Source: Bacillota bacterium
GTDB taxonomy: Bacteria > Bacillota > UBA5301 > JAMCQP01
NCBI GenBank assembly: GCA_023381695.1
Contig: JAMCQP010000083.1
Coordinates: 69,165-133,164 of the forward strand
Direction of reading: 5' to 3'
Length of the DNA stretch: 64,000 nucleotides
Shown here: one piece after another, positions 1 through 8,924 of the stretch
How the letters are laid out: each line of letters opens with the position of its first letter
Numbering within the stretch: the first letter of the stretch is position 1
Position numbers and translations under genes: made by a program
Notes under the pieces: model-generated
What the model saw: the letters and a program-made list of their open reading frames with translations, nothing else
Told to the model about the DNA's origin: nothing
The model's database searches: none

Positions 1-563
1 TGCTGGTGGTGACCGCTGGCCCGGGCCTTCTGGCGATCTTCCACCTGACAACGCAGATGGCCGGCGAAAAACAATATCGTATCCTGGATTTCTGGACGGC
101 CCTGGTGAGGTTTTTCCGGCGGGGGCTGGGGGTTATGGCCGTCTGGGCTTTTCTTTTACTGGTCATCTACTCCAACGTGCTCTTTTACCGGAATTTCTCG
201 TTGAAATGGGTGGCGGCCTTGGCCGGTGGGCTTTGGTTCTATCTTTTGCTCTTCTTTCTTATGATGCAGCCCTACTGGCTCTGGTGGATGACCGCCGGGG
301 GCAAGGGGTTGTGGTGGGCCGCCAGAGCTGCCGCCTGGGAGGTGCTGGCAAACCCGGGGTTTTCCATACTCCAGCTGGTGGTGGTGGCCCTGGTGTTTTT
401 GGCCGTGGGGCGGTGGGTGGCGCTGCTCTTTCTGATCGCCGGGGGCTTTCTGGCTCTCCTGGGGGCCAATATGGCCCGGGAGGTTCCGCTGAGCTACCAT
501 GCCGCCGGTGAGACAACGGTGAAGAAGCAGGACAATTCGGGCAATCCGGACAATCCTGAATGA
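1..563 (+). CDS. DUF624/YesL-like membrane protein, 5' truncated by window edge
   Basis: ORF 6-563 open to the window edge; 'VTAGPGLLAIF' resembles the internal 'PIVTIGPATAAL' region of DUF624 proteins, so the N-terminus lies outside; several hydrophobic segments. Confidence 0.55.
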   Translation, partial: LVVTAGPGLLAIFHLTTQMAGEKQYRILDFWTALVRFFRRGLGVMAVWAFLLLVIYSNVLFYRNFSLKWVAALAGGLWFYLLLFFLMMQPYWLWWMTAGGKGLWWAARAAAWEVLANPGFSILQLVVVALVFLAVGRWVALLFLIAGGFLALLGANMAREVPLSYHAAGETTVKKQDNSGNPDNPE

Positions 564-605
564 AGAGATGCGAAGTACCGGAATGAAGGGATACCAAACA
601 CCGAG

Positions 606-1373
606 ATGAAGGATTTTTTTAAAGGGCTTAACGCCGCGATCCCGATTGCCATAGGCTATCTCCCCATTGCGGTGACTTTCGGCCTTCTGGGGCTCTCCTC
701 CGGCCTTCCCGGCTGGGCGGTGATCGCCATGTCAGTCCTGGTCTACGCCGGCGCCAGCCAGTTCATCGCGGCCAACCTGGTGGCGCTGGGGGCGTCGGTT
801 CCCCAGATCATCCTGACCACCATGGTGGTAAACATCAGGCATCTGTTGATGAGCGCCTCGCTGGCCACCAGGGCGAGGCGGTTTCGGCGGGTGGCGGCCG
901 GCTTGATCGCATTTGGGGTGACCGATGAAACCTTTGTGGTGGCCATGGCCCGTTCCGGTGGAATAAAGGAGGATCCTGCACAACTGCTGGACGCGCGTTT
1001 TCTCCTCGGCCTCAACTTCTTTTCCTACTTCGCCTGGACCGGCGGGACGGCGCTGGGGGTCCTGATGGCGGGGCTGCTTCCGGTTCGCCTGGTTTCGGGT
1101 CTCACGGTGGCGCTCTATGCCATGTTTATCGGCCTCCTGATGCCTCAGGTAAAAGCGGCGCGGGGGGTGGGAATCATCGCGTTGTCGGCCGCGGTGCTCA
1201 ACTACGTCCTGGGATTCTTCCTGCCGGGGTCGTGGCCGATTGTGGCGGCCACCATTGCCGCTTCAAGCATTGGGATGTGGCTTCCGGAGCGCGCGGAAGC
1301 GCCGGAAGGGCCTCCAGCCCTGGAACAGGACGGGGCCGGTATCAAGGGCGTGGAAGAAGGTGACCTTCTGTGA
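606..1373 (+). CDS. azlC: AzlC family branched-chain amino acid exporter large subunit
   Basis: 255 aa; AzlC-like 'AIPIAIGYLPIAVTFGLL' and 'VYAGASQFIA' motifs; followed by azlD with 4-nt overlap. Confidence 0.9.
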   Translation: MKDFFKGLNAAIPIAIGYLPIAVTFGLLGLSSGLPGWAVIAMSVLVYAGASQFIAANLVALGASVPQIILTTMVVNIRHLLMSASLATRARRFRRVAAGLIAFGVTDETFVVAMARSGGIKEDPAQLLDARFLLGLNFFSYFAWTGGTALGVLMAGLLPVRLVSGLTVALYAMFIGLLMPQVKAARGVGIIALSAAVLNYVLGFFLPGSWPIVAATIAASSIGMWLPERAEAPEGPPALEQDGAGIKGVEEGDLL

Positions 1374-1684
1374 GCAGGTGGGTATGGTTGATCGCCGGAA
1401 TGGCCCTGGTCACCTATCTCCCGCGGATGCTGCCGCTGGTCGGCCTTCAGGCGTCCGCGCTGCCGCCCAGGCTTCGCCGCTGGTTGCAGAATGTGCCATA
1501 CGCCGCCCTGGGGGCGCTGATCTTCCCCGGTATTCTCGCGGTGCAGAAGGGGCATCCTGTGGTGGGAGCGGTGGGCGGTCTTGTAGCGGTGGTCCTGTCG
1601 CTGGCGACCCGCAATATCATTGTGACCGTGCTGGGTTCCATCGGAACGGTCTACGCTGTAAAGGCTTTGCTGCATATCCTGTGA
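1370..1684 (+). CDS. azlD: AzlD domain-containing protein
   Basis: 104 aa hydrophobic; 'TYLPRMLPL' AzlD motif; overlaps azlC stop. Confidence 0.88.
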   Translation: MSRWVWLIAGMALVTYLPRMLPLVGLQASALPPRLRRWLQNVPYAALGALIFPGILAVQKGHPVVGAVGGLVAVVLSLATRNIIVTVLGSIGTVYAVKALLHIL

Positions 1685-1764
1685 ACCGCCGCCTGCCAAG
1701 GGGGGCTTCCGCTTCAATGGCGGGGAGCTTCTGCCTCATGGCGGGTTAGAGGAGGAATTTTGAC

Positions 1765-2787
1765 ATGTGGCAGCGATATTCCCGCCAGATCTTCTTTCCG
1801 CCCATTGGCGAGGAGGGGCAGAAACGGATCGGGCGGAGTTCCGTTCTGGTGGTGGGGGCGGGCGCCCTTGGCACGGTGCTGGCCAACAATATGGCCCGGG
1901 CCGGGGTGAGGCGGCTGCGCATCGTGGACCGTGATTTCGTGGAGGAGAGCAACCTGCAACGGCAGATCCTCTATGACGAGGAGGATGCGGCCAGGACCCT
2001 TCCCAAGGCGGTGGCCGCGGTGGAGAAGCTGCGGAAGATCAACTCCGAGGTGGATTATGAGCCCGTGGTGGCCGATGTGAATCCCGGCAATGTGCGGGAA
2101 CTCATGGCGGGAGTTGACCTGGTGCTGGACGGCACCGACAATTTTGAGGTGCGGATGCTTATCAATGACGCCTGCGTGAAACAGGGCGTCCCCTGGATTC
2201 ACGGCGCCTGCGTGGGGAGCCAGGGCCTGTCCTTCAACATTCTTCCGGGGGAAACGCCCTGTTTTCGGTGCATCTATCAGGACCCTCCGCCGCCGGGGGC
2301 CGCGCCGACCTGCGACACGGCGGGGGTTATCGCGCCGATTGTAAATATCATCGCCTCCATCCAGTCCGCAGAGGCCCTGAAGCTCCTGGTGGGCGACCGC
2401 GAGCACCTGAGCCGGGATCTGGCGAGCGTGGATGTCTGGGAGAATAGCTTTGAGCGGGTCGACCTTTCCAATGCCCGGCGCCCGGATTGCCCCGCCTGCG
2501 GGGAGAGGCGGTTCGATTTTCTGGAGGCCAGGACCGGCTGGCTTCTTCTGTCCATGTGCGGGCGCGACTCCATCCAGGTGTCGCCTCCTCCCGGAGGGAA
2601 GGTGGACCTGGTTGAGATTGCCGAGCGCCTTGGCCAGTTGGGGGAGGTGGCCCGCAACCCGTTTTTGCTCAAATTTCGGGCGGACGGCCGTGAAATGGTG
2701 CTTTTCGGGGACGGCCGGGCGGTGATCAAGGGGACCGACGACGAGGCGGTCGCCAGAAGCTTTTATGCCAAGTATGTGGGCATGTAA
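1765..2787 (+). CDS. HesA/MoeB/ThiF family E1-like adenylyltransferase
   Basis: 340 aa; 'VLVVGAGALGTVLANNMARAGV' nucleotide-binding motif, 'DGTDNFEVRMLIND', 'CPAC' zinc motif. Confidence 0.9.
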   Translation: MWQRYSRQIFFPPIGEEGQKRIGRSSVLVVGAGALGTVLANNMARAGVRRLRIVDRDFVEESNLQRQILYDEEDAARTLPKAVAAVEKLRKINSEVDYEPVVADVNPGNVRELMAGVDLVLDGTDNFEVRMLINDACVKQGVPWIHGACVGSQGLSFNILPGETPCFRCIYQDPPPPGAAPTCDTAGVIAPIVNIIASIQSAEALKLLVGDREHLSRDLASVDVWENSFERVDLSNARRPDCPACGERRFDFLEARTGWLLLSMCGRDSIQVSPPPGGKVDLVEIAERLGQLGEVARNPFLLKFRADGREMVLFGDGRAVIKGTDDEAVARSFYAKYVGM

Positions 2788-2822
2788 ATTCTAAATTTGA
2801 AGTCTTTGCAGGGGGAGTAAAG

Positions 2823-3713
2823 ATGGACGAGAATATTGGCTTGAATATCGATTCTACCGGAAACGGCCCGGTAATCGCAGAGGCGGCTGATCCACTGGAA
2901 ACGAAGATGGCGGCCCTGCGCGCCGGACTCCGGGAGATGGGGAGCGTGGTTATTGCCTTTTCGGGAGGGGTGGACAGCACCTTCTTGCTCAAGGTGGCCG
3001 CCGAGGAGCTTGGCGAGCGGGCGCTGGCCGTTACCGCCGCTTCCGAAACTTACCCGTCCGAGGAGCTGGCCGAGGCCAGGGAGCTTGCCGCCCGGTTCGG
3101 GGCCAGACATCTGGTGATCGAGACTTCGGAGCTTGGTATTGCCGGTTTTGCCGAGAACCCGCCGGATCGCTGCTACTACTGCAAGCACGAACTCTTTTCC
3201 AGGCTGGCCGGGGTGGCAAAGGCCAACGGGTGCCGGTTTGTGCTGGACGGGGCCAATGCCGACGATGCTCTGGACTTCCGGCCCGGGCTCAGGGCCGGGC
3301 GTGAACTTGGGGTGCGCAGCCCCTTGCGTGAAGCTGGGCTGGGGAAGGAAGAGATCCGGGAGCTGTCCAGGCGGCTGGACCTTCCCACCTGGGACAAGCC
3401 GTCTTTGGCTTGCCTTTCCTCCCGCTTCCCCTACGGCACGGCCATCACCGCCGAACGGCTCCGGCAGGTGGGGGACGCGGAACGGTTCCTGCGCGGGCTG
3501 GGCTTTCGCGAACTGAGGGTGCGCTATCACCAGGAGGTCGCCAGAATTGAGGTGGCCCGGCGCGACCGGGAGAAGGTGCTGGCCATGGCGGATGCCATTG
3601 TGGCGGAGTTCAAACGACTCGGCTTTACTTACGTCGCCCTGGACCTGCAGGGATACCGGACGGGCAGCATGAACGAGCAATTGCCGGAAAAAGAGCGCCA
3701 CCGCGCAATGTGA
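2823..3713 (+). CDS. larE: ATP-dependent sacrificial sulfur transferase LarE
   Basis: 296 aa; PP-loop 'AFSGGVDSTFLLK', 'RCYYCKHELF', 'KPSLACLSSRFPYG'. Confidence 0.92.
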   Translation: MDENIGLNIDSTGNGPVIAEAADPLETKMAALRAGLREMGSVVIAFSGGVDSTFLLKVAAEELGERALAVTAASETYPSEELAEARELAARFGARHLVIETSELGIAGFAENPPDRCYYCKHELFSRLAGVAKANGCRFVLDGANADDALDFRPGLRAGRELGVRSPLREAGLGKEEIRELSRRLDLPTWDKPSLACLSSRFPYGTAITAERLRQVGDAERFLRGLGFRELRVRYHQEVARIEVARRDREKVLAMADAIVAEFKRLGFTYVALDLQGYRTGSMNEQLPEKERHRAM

Positions 3714-3770
3714 CCGAGAAGATCATTGCGCAACGCCAGGAGGATCGTTGCGCCAAAGGGAGTGTGCGTC

Positions 3771-4055
3771 GTGACGGAAAAGATAAGCGTCTATTCACGC
3801 GACAAGATGGATCTCATGCAGCGCCTGAAACGGATCGAAGGCCAGGTGCGGGGGCTCCAGCGGATGATCGGCGAGGATGTGTACTGCGTGGATATCCTGG
3901 TCCAGGTGGCCGCCGTCCGGGCCGCCCTGACCAAGGTGGGGTTGAACCTTCTGGAGAGCCATACCAGGGGATGCGTGGCGCGGGCGGTCAAGGAGGACCG
4001 GGGTGATGAAGCCATCGACGAGGTCATGGAAGTGATCATGAAGTTCATCAAGTAG
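3771..4055 (+). CDS. CsoR-type metal-sensing transcriptional repressor (DUF156)
   Basis: ORF 3726-4055, likely GTG start at 3771 after AAAGGGAG; 'RLKRIEGQVRGLQRMI', Cys in 'YCVDIL' plus 'HTRGC' (C...HxxxC). Confidence 0.88.
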   Translation: MTEKISVYSRDKMDLMQRLKRIEGQVRGLQRMIGEDVYCVDILVQVAAVRAALTKVGLNLLESHTRGCVARAVKEDRGDEAIDEVMEVIMKFIK

Positions 4056-4109
4056 GCCCGGGAATAAATGGCCGTGAAATGACGCAAGCTAGAACCGGCG
4101 GTTCAGACG

Positions 4110-4132
4110 GAGAGGGTTAGCCCTCTCTTTTT
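4110..4132 (+). terminator. Rho-independent terminator downstream of csoR-like gene
   Basis: GAGAGGG-TTAG-CCCTCTC followed by TTTTT. Confidence 0.85.
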
Positions 4133-4211
4133 ATTAGGGCGATCGCCAAAAGATCTGACTGCAGAAGATCTAAAGGAACCTCATGAAAAATTCGAGATAG
4201 GAGAAGAAGAG

Positions 4212-4658
4212 ATGATCCAGTCGGAGATTCTTCCGTTGGTGGTGGCGGCGCTGGCCGGCCTGGCCATGGCTCTCCAGGGCAGCCTGAACACCCTTCTGAA
4301 CAAGACCGTCGGCTTATGGGAAGCCACCTTTATCGTGCACCTCCTGGCGACGGGAACCGTTGCGGCGTTACTCTTCCTGGGCGGGGTCGGGACAGGGGAA
4401 CTGATGCGATTCGGCCGGGCGCCCTGGTTCAGCTTTCTGGGCGGCCCAATCGGGGTGGCCATCACGCTGGGAGTGGTGATCGCCATAAAAAAAGTGGGGA
4501 TGACCTACGCCACCACCTCGATCATCGTGGGGCAGGTTTTGGCCGCGATGGTCATCGATCACTTCGGCTTGTTCGGCGTGGAGAAGCTGGCTTTCAGCGC
4601 CTTCAAGCTGCTCGGCCTGGTCTTTTTGGCTCTGGGAGCCAGGATTTTGCTGAGCTAG
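4212..4658 (+). CDS. DMT family transporter (YdcZ/DUF606-like)
   Basis: 148 aa, hydrophobic; 'ALAMALQGSLNTLLNKTVGLWEATFIVHL' and 'GGPIGVAIT' typical of DUF606. Confidence 0.85.
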   Translation: MIQSEILPLVVAALAGLAMALQGSLNTLLNKTVGLWEATFIVHLLATGTVAALLFLGGVGTGELMRFGRAPWFSFLGGPIGVAITLGVVIAIKKVGMTYATTSIIVGQVLAAMVIDHFGLFGVEKLAFSAFKLLGLVFLALGARILLS

Positions 4659-4731
4659 ACGAAGGGTTCTGCTGTCGGATGGCGAAGTATATTGTATACA
4701 TAGTGCAAACCGGGCAGAGGTGGAGTGAAAG

Positions 4732-6144
4732 ATGGGCAGAACTGAAGAGGACCTCATAGGCTGCAAGGAGATCGCCGACGAAGTCTATTACGGCATTCAA
4801 ACCGTGCGCGCGGTGGAGAACTTTCCAATCACCGGCCAGCGGATTCACTCCTCGCTCATCAGGGCTCTGGCCTTGGTCAAAAAGGCGGCCGCGCTGGCCA
4901 ACATGGAGTGCGGCTACTTGAACGCGCGAATCGGCAAGGCCATTGTCCGGGCGGCCGAGGAGATCATCGCCGGGCAGTGGCACGACCAGTTCGTGGTGGA
5001 TCCCATCCAGGGCGGCGCCGGCACCTCCATCAACATGAACGCCAACGAGGTGATTGCCAACCGGGCCATCGAGATCCTGGGGGGCAAGAAGGGCGAGTAC
5101 CTGATCCTTCACCCCAATACCCACGTGAACATGGCGCAGTCCACCAACGACGTCTTTCCCACGGCGGTGCGGATTGCGGCCATCACCCTGCTCAAGGGGG
5201 CGGTGCGGGACGTGGAAGAACTGGCGGACGCCTTGCGCCGAAAGGAGAAGGAGTTTGACCAGGTGGTGAAGATGGGGCGCACCCACCTGCAGCGATGCTT
5301 TCCTATCCGGTTGGGCCAGGAGTTTGGGGCGTACGCCAGGGTGGTGGCGCGGGACGCCAGGCGGCTGGCCCGGACCGAGGAGAGCCTCCTGGTGGTAAAT
5401 ATGGGCGCCACGGCGGTGGGGACCGGGCTCAACGCCGACCCTGCGTACATCAAGGTGGTGGTGGCCCGGCTCCGGGATCTCGCCGGATTTGATCTCCGGG
5501 CGGCGGAGAGCCTGGTGGATGCCACCCAGAACGTGGATCCCCTGGTGGAGGTCTCCAGTACGTTGAAGACCGCCGCCGTGAACCTGACGAAGATGGCCAA
5601 CGACCTGCGGCTGATGGCCTCCGGACCCAGAGCGGGACTGGGGGAGATCTCCTTGCCGCCCATGCAGCCGGGGTCTTCGATCATGCCTGGAAAGGTCAAC
5701 CCGGTGATCGCCGAGGTGGTCAACCAGGCGGCGTTTCAGATCATGGGGAACGACCTCACGGTGACTCTGGCCGCCCAGGCGGGGCAACTGGAGCTCAACG
5801 TCATGGAGCCGGTTTTGGTCCACAACCTCCTGCAATCGCTGGATATCCTGCGCAATGTGACGGTGGTCTTCAAGCATCGCTGCATCGACGGGATCAGGGC
5901 CAATGTGGAACGGTGCCGGGAACTTCTGGACAGGAGCATCGGCGTGGTCACCGCCATCAACCCGCATGTCGGGTACGAGGTGGCGTCCCAGATCGCCAAG
6001 GAGGCGCTGGCCACGGGACGATCCGTGCGTTCCATCGTGCTGGAGCGGGGGCTTTTGACTCCGGAGGAACTGGAGGTGATCCTCTCCCCGCTGGAAATGA
6101 CGGAGCCGGGCATTGCCGGAGCGTCGCTCTTGCGGCGGTCCTGA
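4732..6144 (+). CDS. aspA: Aspartate ammonia-lyase
   Basis: 470 aa; fumarase/aspartase signature 'GSSIMPGKVNPV'; 'GGAGTSINMNANEVIANRA'. Confidence 0.93.
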   Translation: MGRTEEDLIGCKEIADEVYYGIQTVRAVENFPITGQRIHSSLIRALALVKKAAALANMECGYLNARIGKAIVRAAEEIIAGQWHDQFVVDPIQGGAGTSINMNANEVIANRAIEILGGKKGEYLILHPNTHVNMAQSTNDVFPTAVRIAAITLLKGAVRDVEELADALRRKEKEFDQVVKMGRTHLQRCFPIRLGQEFGAYARVVARDARRLARTEESLLVVNMGATAVGTGLNADPAYIKVVVARLRDLAGFDLRAAESLVDATQNVDPLVEVSSTLKTAAVNLTKMANDLRLMASGPRAGLGEISLPPMQPGSSIMPGKVNPVIAEVVNQAAFQIMGNDLTVTLAAQAGQLELNVMEPVLVHNLLQSLDILRNVTVVFKHRCIDGIRANVERCRELLDRSIGVVTAINPHVGYEVASQIAKEALATGRSVRSIVLERGLLTPEELEVILSPLEMTEPGIAGASLLRRS

Positions 6145-6227
6145 ACGCAAGGAATGGGAAACTGCCGGTTGTGGCTGTGCTCTGGGGCGGGCGATGCTCT
6201 CCGGGCAGAGCGAAGGACGAGTTTGGC

Positions 6228-6265
6228 GGGAGGCGGGCCCTGATGGCCAGCCTCCCTCATTTTTT
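6228..6265 (+). terminator. Rho-independent terminator downstream of aspA
   Basis: GGGAGGC ... GCCTCCC stem followed by TCATTTTTT. Confidence 0.75.
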
Positions 6266-6496
6266 ATCAATTGATAGGTTGCCATTAAATACCCGAGCCA
6301 TTTTCTGTAAAGATCTTCTTGTCTTTGCACATCGGAAATGGTAAACTTGTATGAGGTTGGGCGCTCCTGCTGAAGGGAATATCACCGCCTTTTGCGCATC
6401 TCGTCAACCGGGCTGGTTTATGCTCGGTTGCCGGTGTTTATTGGCGCGGCATTCGCCACGGCGTCACTTGTCAAGTTTGCCAAGGAGGGGACCTGC

Positions 6497-7081
6497 ATGC
6501 CCAAATCCCTGATCCTGGCCTCGGCCAGCCCACGCCGCGAGGAGTTGCTGGCCCTGATCGGGCTCAAATTTACCGTGGAACCAAGCCTGGTCAAGGAGCC
6601 GGCCTTTTCCGGGGAGGAACCCGCCGAATACGCAAAGAAATTGGCCGATCTCAAGGCCGGGGATGTGGCGGATCGCTATCAGGGAAGCTCCAAACTGATT
6701 ATTGGAGCGGATACCATCGTAATCATCGACGGTGAAGTTCTTGGCAAGCCCGCCGATGAACGGGAAGCGGAGTCCATGCTCAAAAAGCTCACCGGCCGGA
6801 CGCATGAGGTGATCACCGGCGTGGCGGTGATTGATGCCGACACCGGGTCTCGGGAGATCGACGCCGGCCGGACGCTGGTGACCTTCCGGGCCATGGCCGA
6901 CGCGGAGATCCGCCGGTACGTCAAAACGGGTGAACCGATGGACAAGGCGGGAGCCTACGGCATCCAGGGGCTGGGCGCCATCAATATCACCAGGATTGAA
7001 GGTTGCTATTTCAATGTTGTCGGCCTGCCGCTGCCCACTTTGGCCGGCCTGCTGAAAAAATTCGGGATAACTCCTTGGTAG
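6497..7081 (+). CDS. maf: Maf-like nucleoside triphosphate pyrophosphatase
   Basis: 'LILASASPRREELLALIGL', 'GADTIVIIDGEVLGKP', 'AGAYGIQGLGA'; ATG 6497 after AAGGAGGGG. Confidence 0.93.
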   Translation: MPKSLILASASPRREELLALIGLKFTVEPSLVKEPAFSGEEPAEYAKKLADLKAGDVADRYQGSSKLIIGADTIVIIDGEVLGKPADEREAESMLKKLTGRTHEVITGVAVIDADTGSREIDAGRTLVTFRAMADAEIRRYVKTGEPMDKAGAYGIQGLGAINITRIEGCYFNVVGLPLPTLAGLLKKFGITPW

Positions 7082-7104
7082 AAAAGACAGGGGGAGGATA
7101 GAGT

Positions 7105-7791
7105 TTGGAATACCGCTTGACCATCAAGGATCTTCCAGAGGATGAGCGGCCAAGAGAAAAGTTGAGAGCGCACGGGGTGGAGCAGCTATCCGTCGGCGAG
7201 CTGCTGGCGATTGTCATCGGCAGCGGCACGCCCACGGAGACGGCCGTGGGGCTCGCCGATCGCCTTTTGATAAGCTTTGGCGGGTTGCGCGGGCTGTTGC
7301 AGGCCGGGGCGGCGGAATTGATGGAGATACGCGGTATCGGCCTGGCCAAGGCGGCGCAGATTTGCGCGGCTCTGGAGGTTGGCCGGCGAATCGCGGTTCT
7401 TTCGCCCGAGGTTAGACAGGCCGTCAATACCCCCGCTGATGTGAGCAAGATGCTCATGCCCCAGATGCGCTATATGGATAAAGAGCATTTCCAGGTACTC
7501 TTTTTGAATACCAAGAACCAGCTATTGGGGAAGAAGGTTGTTTCCATAGGCAGTTTGAACGCCAGCATCGTCCACCCGCGGGAATTGTTTCGCGAGTCGA
7601 TCCGGTATGGGTCGGCGGCGGTAATTCTGGCACATAACCACCCAAGCGGGGATCCCACCCCAAGCCAGGAAGATCTTGCTATGACCCGCCGGGTTGCCGA
7701 AGGGGGCAGGCTTTTGGGGATCGAAGTGCTGGATCACGTGATCATTGGTGATAACCGCTTCGTCAGCTTGAAGGAGAGAGGGCTGATGTAG
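7105..7791 (+). CDS. radC: RadC family JAMM/MPN protein
   Basis: 228 aa; JAMM motif '[21 protein letters not shown]'; RadC N-terminal HhH region. Confidence 0.95.
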   Translation: MEYRLTIKDLPEDERPREKLRAHGVEQLSVGELLAIVIGSGTPTETAVGLADRLLISFGGLRGLLQAGAAELMEIRGIGLAKAAQICAALEVGRRIAVLSPEVRQAVNTPADVSKMLMPQMRYMDKEHFQVLFLNTKNQLLGKKVVSIGSLNASIVHPRELFRESIRYGSAAVILAHNHPSGDPTPSQEDLAMTRRVAEGGRLLGIEVLDHVIIGDNRFVSLKERGLM

Positions 7792-7851
7792 GCGAATAAA
7801 TCAGGTGTGTTTCTGCTTCAGCGAAACAGGGGAAAGGGGTACCACAGAAAA

Positions 7852-8881
7852 ATGTTTTGGGAACGTTTTACCAAAGATATGGGGATCGACCTGGGGACGG
7901 CAAATACCCTGGTCTATCTCAAAAGGGAAAGGCATTGTCCTTCAGGAGCCTTCGGTGGTCGCCATCGATCAGGAAACGCATGAGGTCTTTGCCGTGGGGA
8001 CGGATGCCAAGCGGATGGTGGGGCGCACGCCCGGCAACATCGTGGCCATCCGGCCGATGCGGGACGGGGTGATTGCCGACTTCGACACCACGGAAAAGAT
8101 GCTGCGCCACTTCATCCAGAAGACGCAAAAGCGCAAGAGCATGTTCCGGCCGCGAATCCTGGTCTCCATTCCTTCCGGGGTCACCGAGGTGGAGAAACGG
8201 GCGGTGATGGACGCCACGCTGCAAGCCGGGGCCCGGGATGCCAGGCTGATCGAGGAACCGATGGCGGCGGCCATTGGGGCGGGCCTGCCCATCCAGGAGG
8301 CCACCGGCAGCATGATTGTGGATATCGGCGGCGGCACCACCGAGGTGGCGGTGATCTCCCTGGGCGGGATTGTGGCCAGCCGCTCGATCCGGGTGGCCGG
8401 GGACGAGATGGACGAAGCCATTGTTCAGCATGTGAAACGCACCTACAATCTAATGATTGGCGAGCGGACCGCCGAAGAGATCAAAAAAGAGATCGGGTCC
8501 GCCTACGGCTTTGAAGAAGAGGCTTCCATGGAGGCCCGCGGGCGGGATCTGGTTACCGGGCTTCCCAAGACCATTCGCGTGACCTCCGGCGAGATCCGGG
8601 AGGCGCTGGCGGAACCGGTGATGGCCATCACGGAGGCCGTCCGGTTGACCCTGGAGAAGACCCCGCCGGAACTGGCCGCCGATATCATGGACAAGGGAAT
8701 CGTGATGGCGGGCGGCGGCTCGCTTTTGCGCGGCCTGGACAAGTACCTTCGCCAGGAGACCGGGATGCCCGTCAATCTGGCGGAGGATCCCCTTACCTGC
8801 GTGGCCATGGGAGCCGGGGTTGCCCTCGAGCACTTTGATCTCCTTCAAAGGGTGCTGGTTTCCCCAAGGAGGTTAGGATAA
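7852..8881 (+). CDS. mreB: Rod shape-determining protein MreB, with apparent 1-nt frameshift at 7921-7924
   Basis: ATG 7852 reads [24 protein letters not shown]; the remainder [15 protein letters not shown]... is in the +1 frame (listed ORF 7805-8881). Confidence 0.9.
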
Positions 8882-8924
8882 CCGGGGGCGCGGCCCCCCG
8901 CAGGGCCAGAAGACGCTAGGAGGC

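Noticed and set aside
4603-6330. 575-aa minus-strand ORF opposite aspA
   Set aside because: Shadow ORF antisense to a well-supported aspA gene; His/Pro/Arg/Gly-rich composition typical of high-GC antisense frames.
7805-7921. N-terminal [16 protein letters not shown]... of listed ORF 7805-8881 as the true MreB start
   Set aside because: The proper MreB N-terminus is encoded in another frame from ATG 7852; the listed N-terminus is a frameshift artefact.
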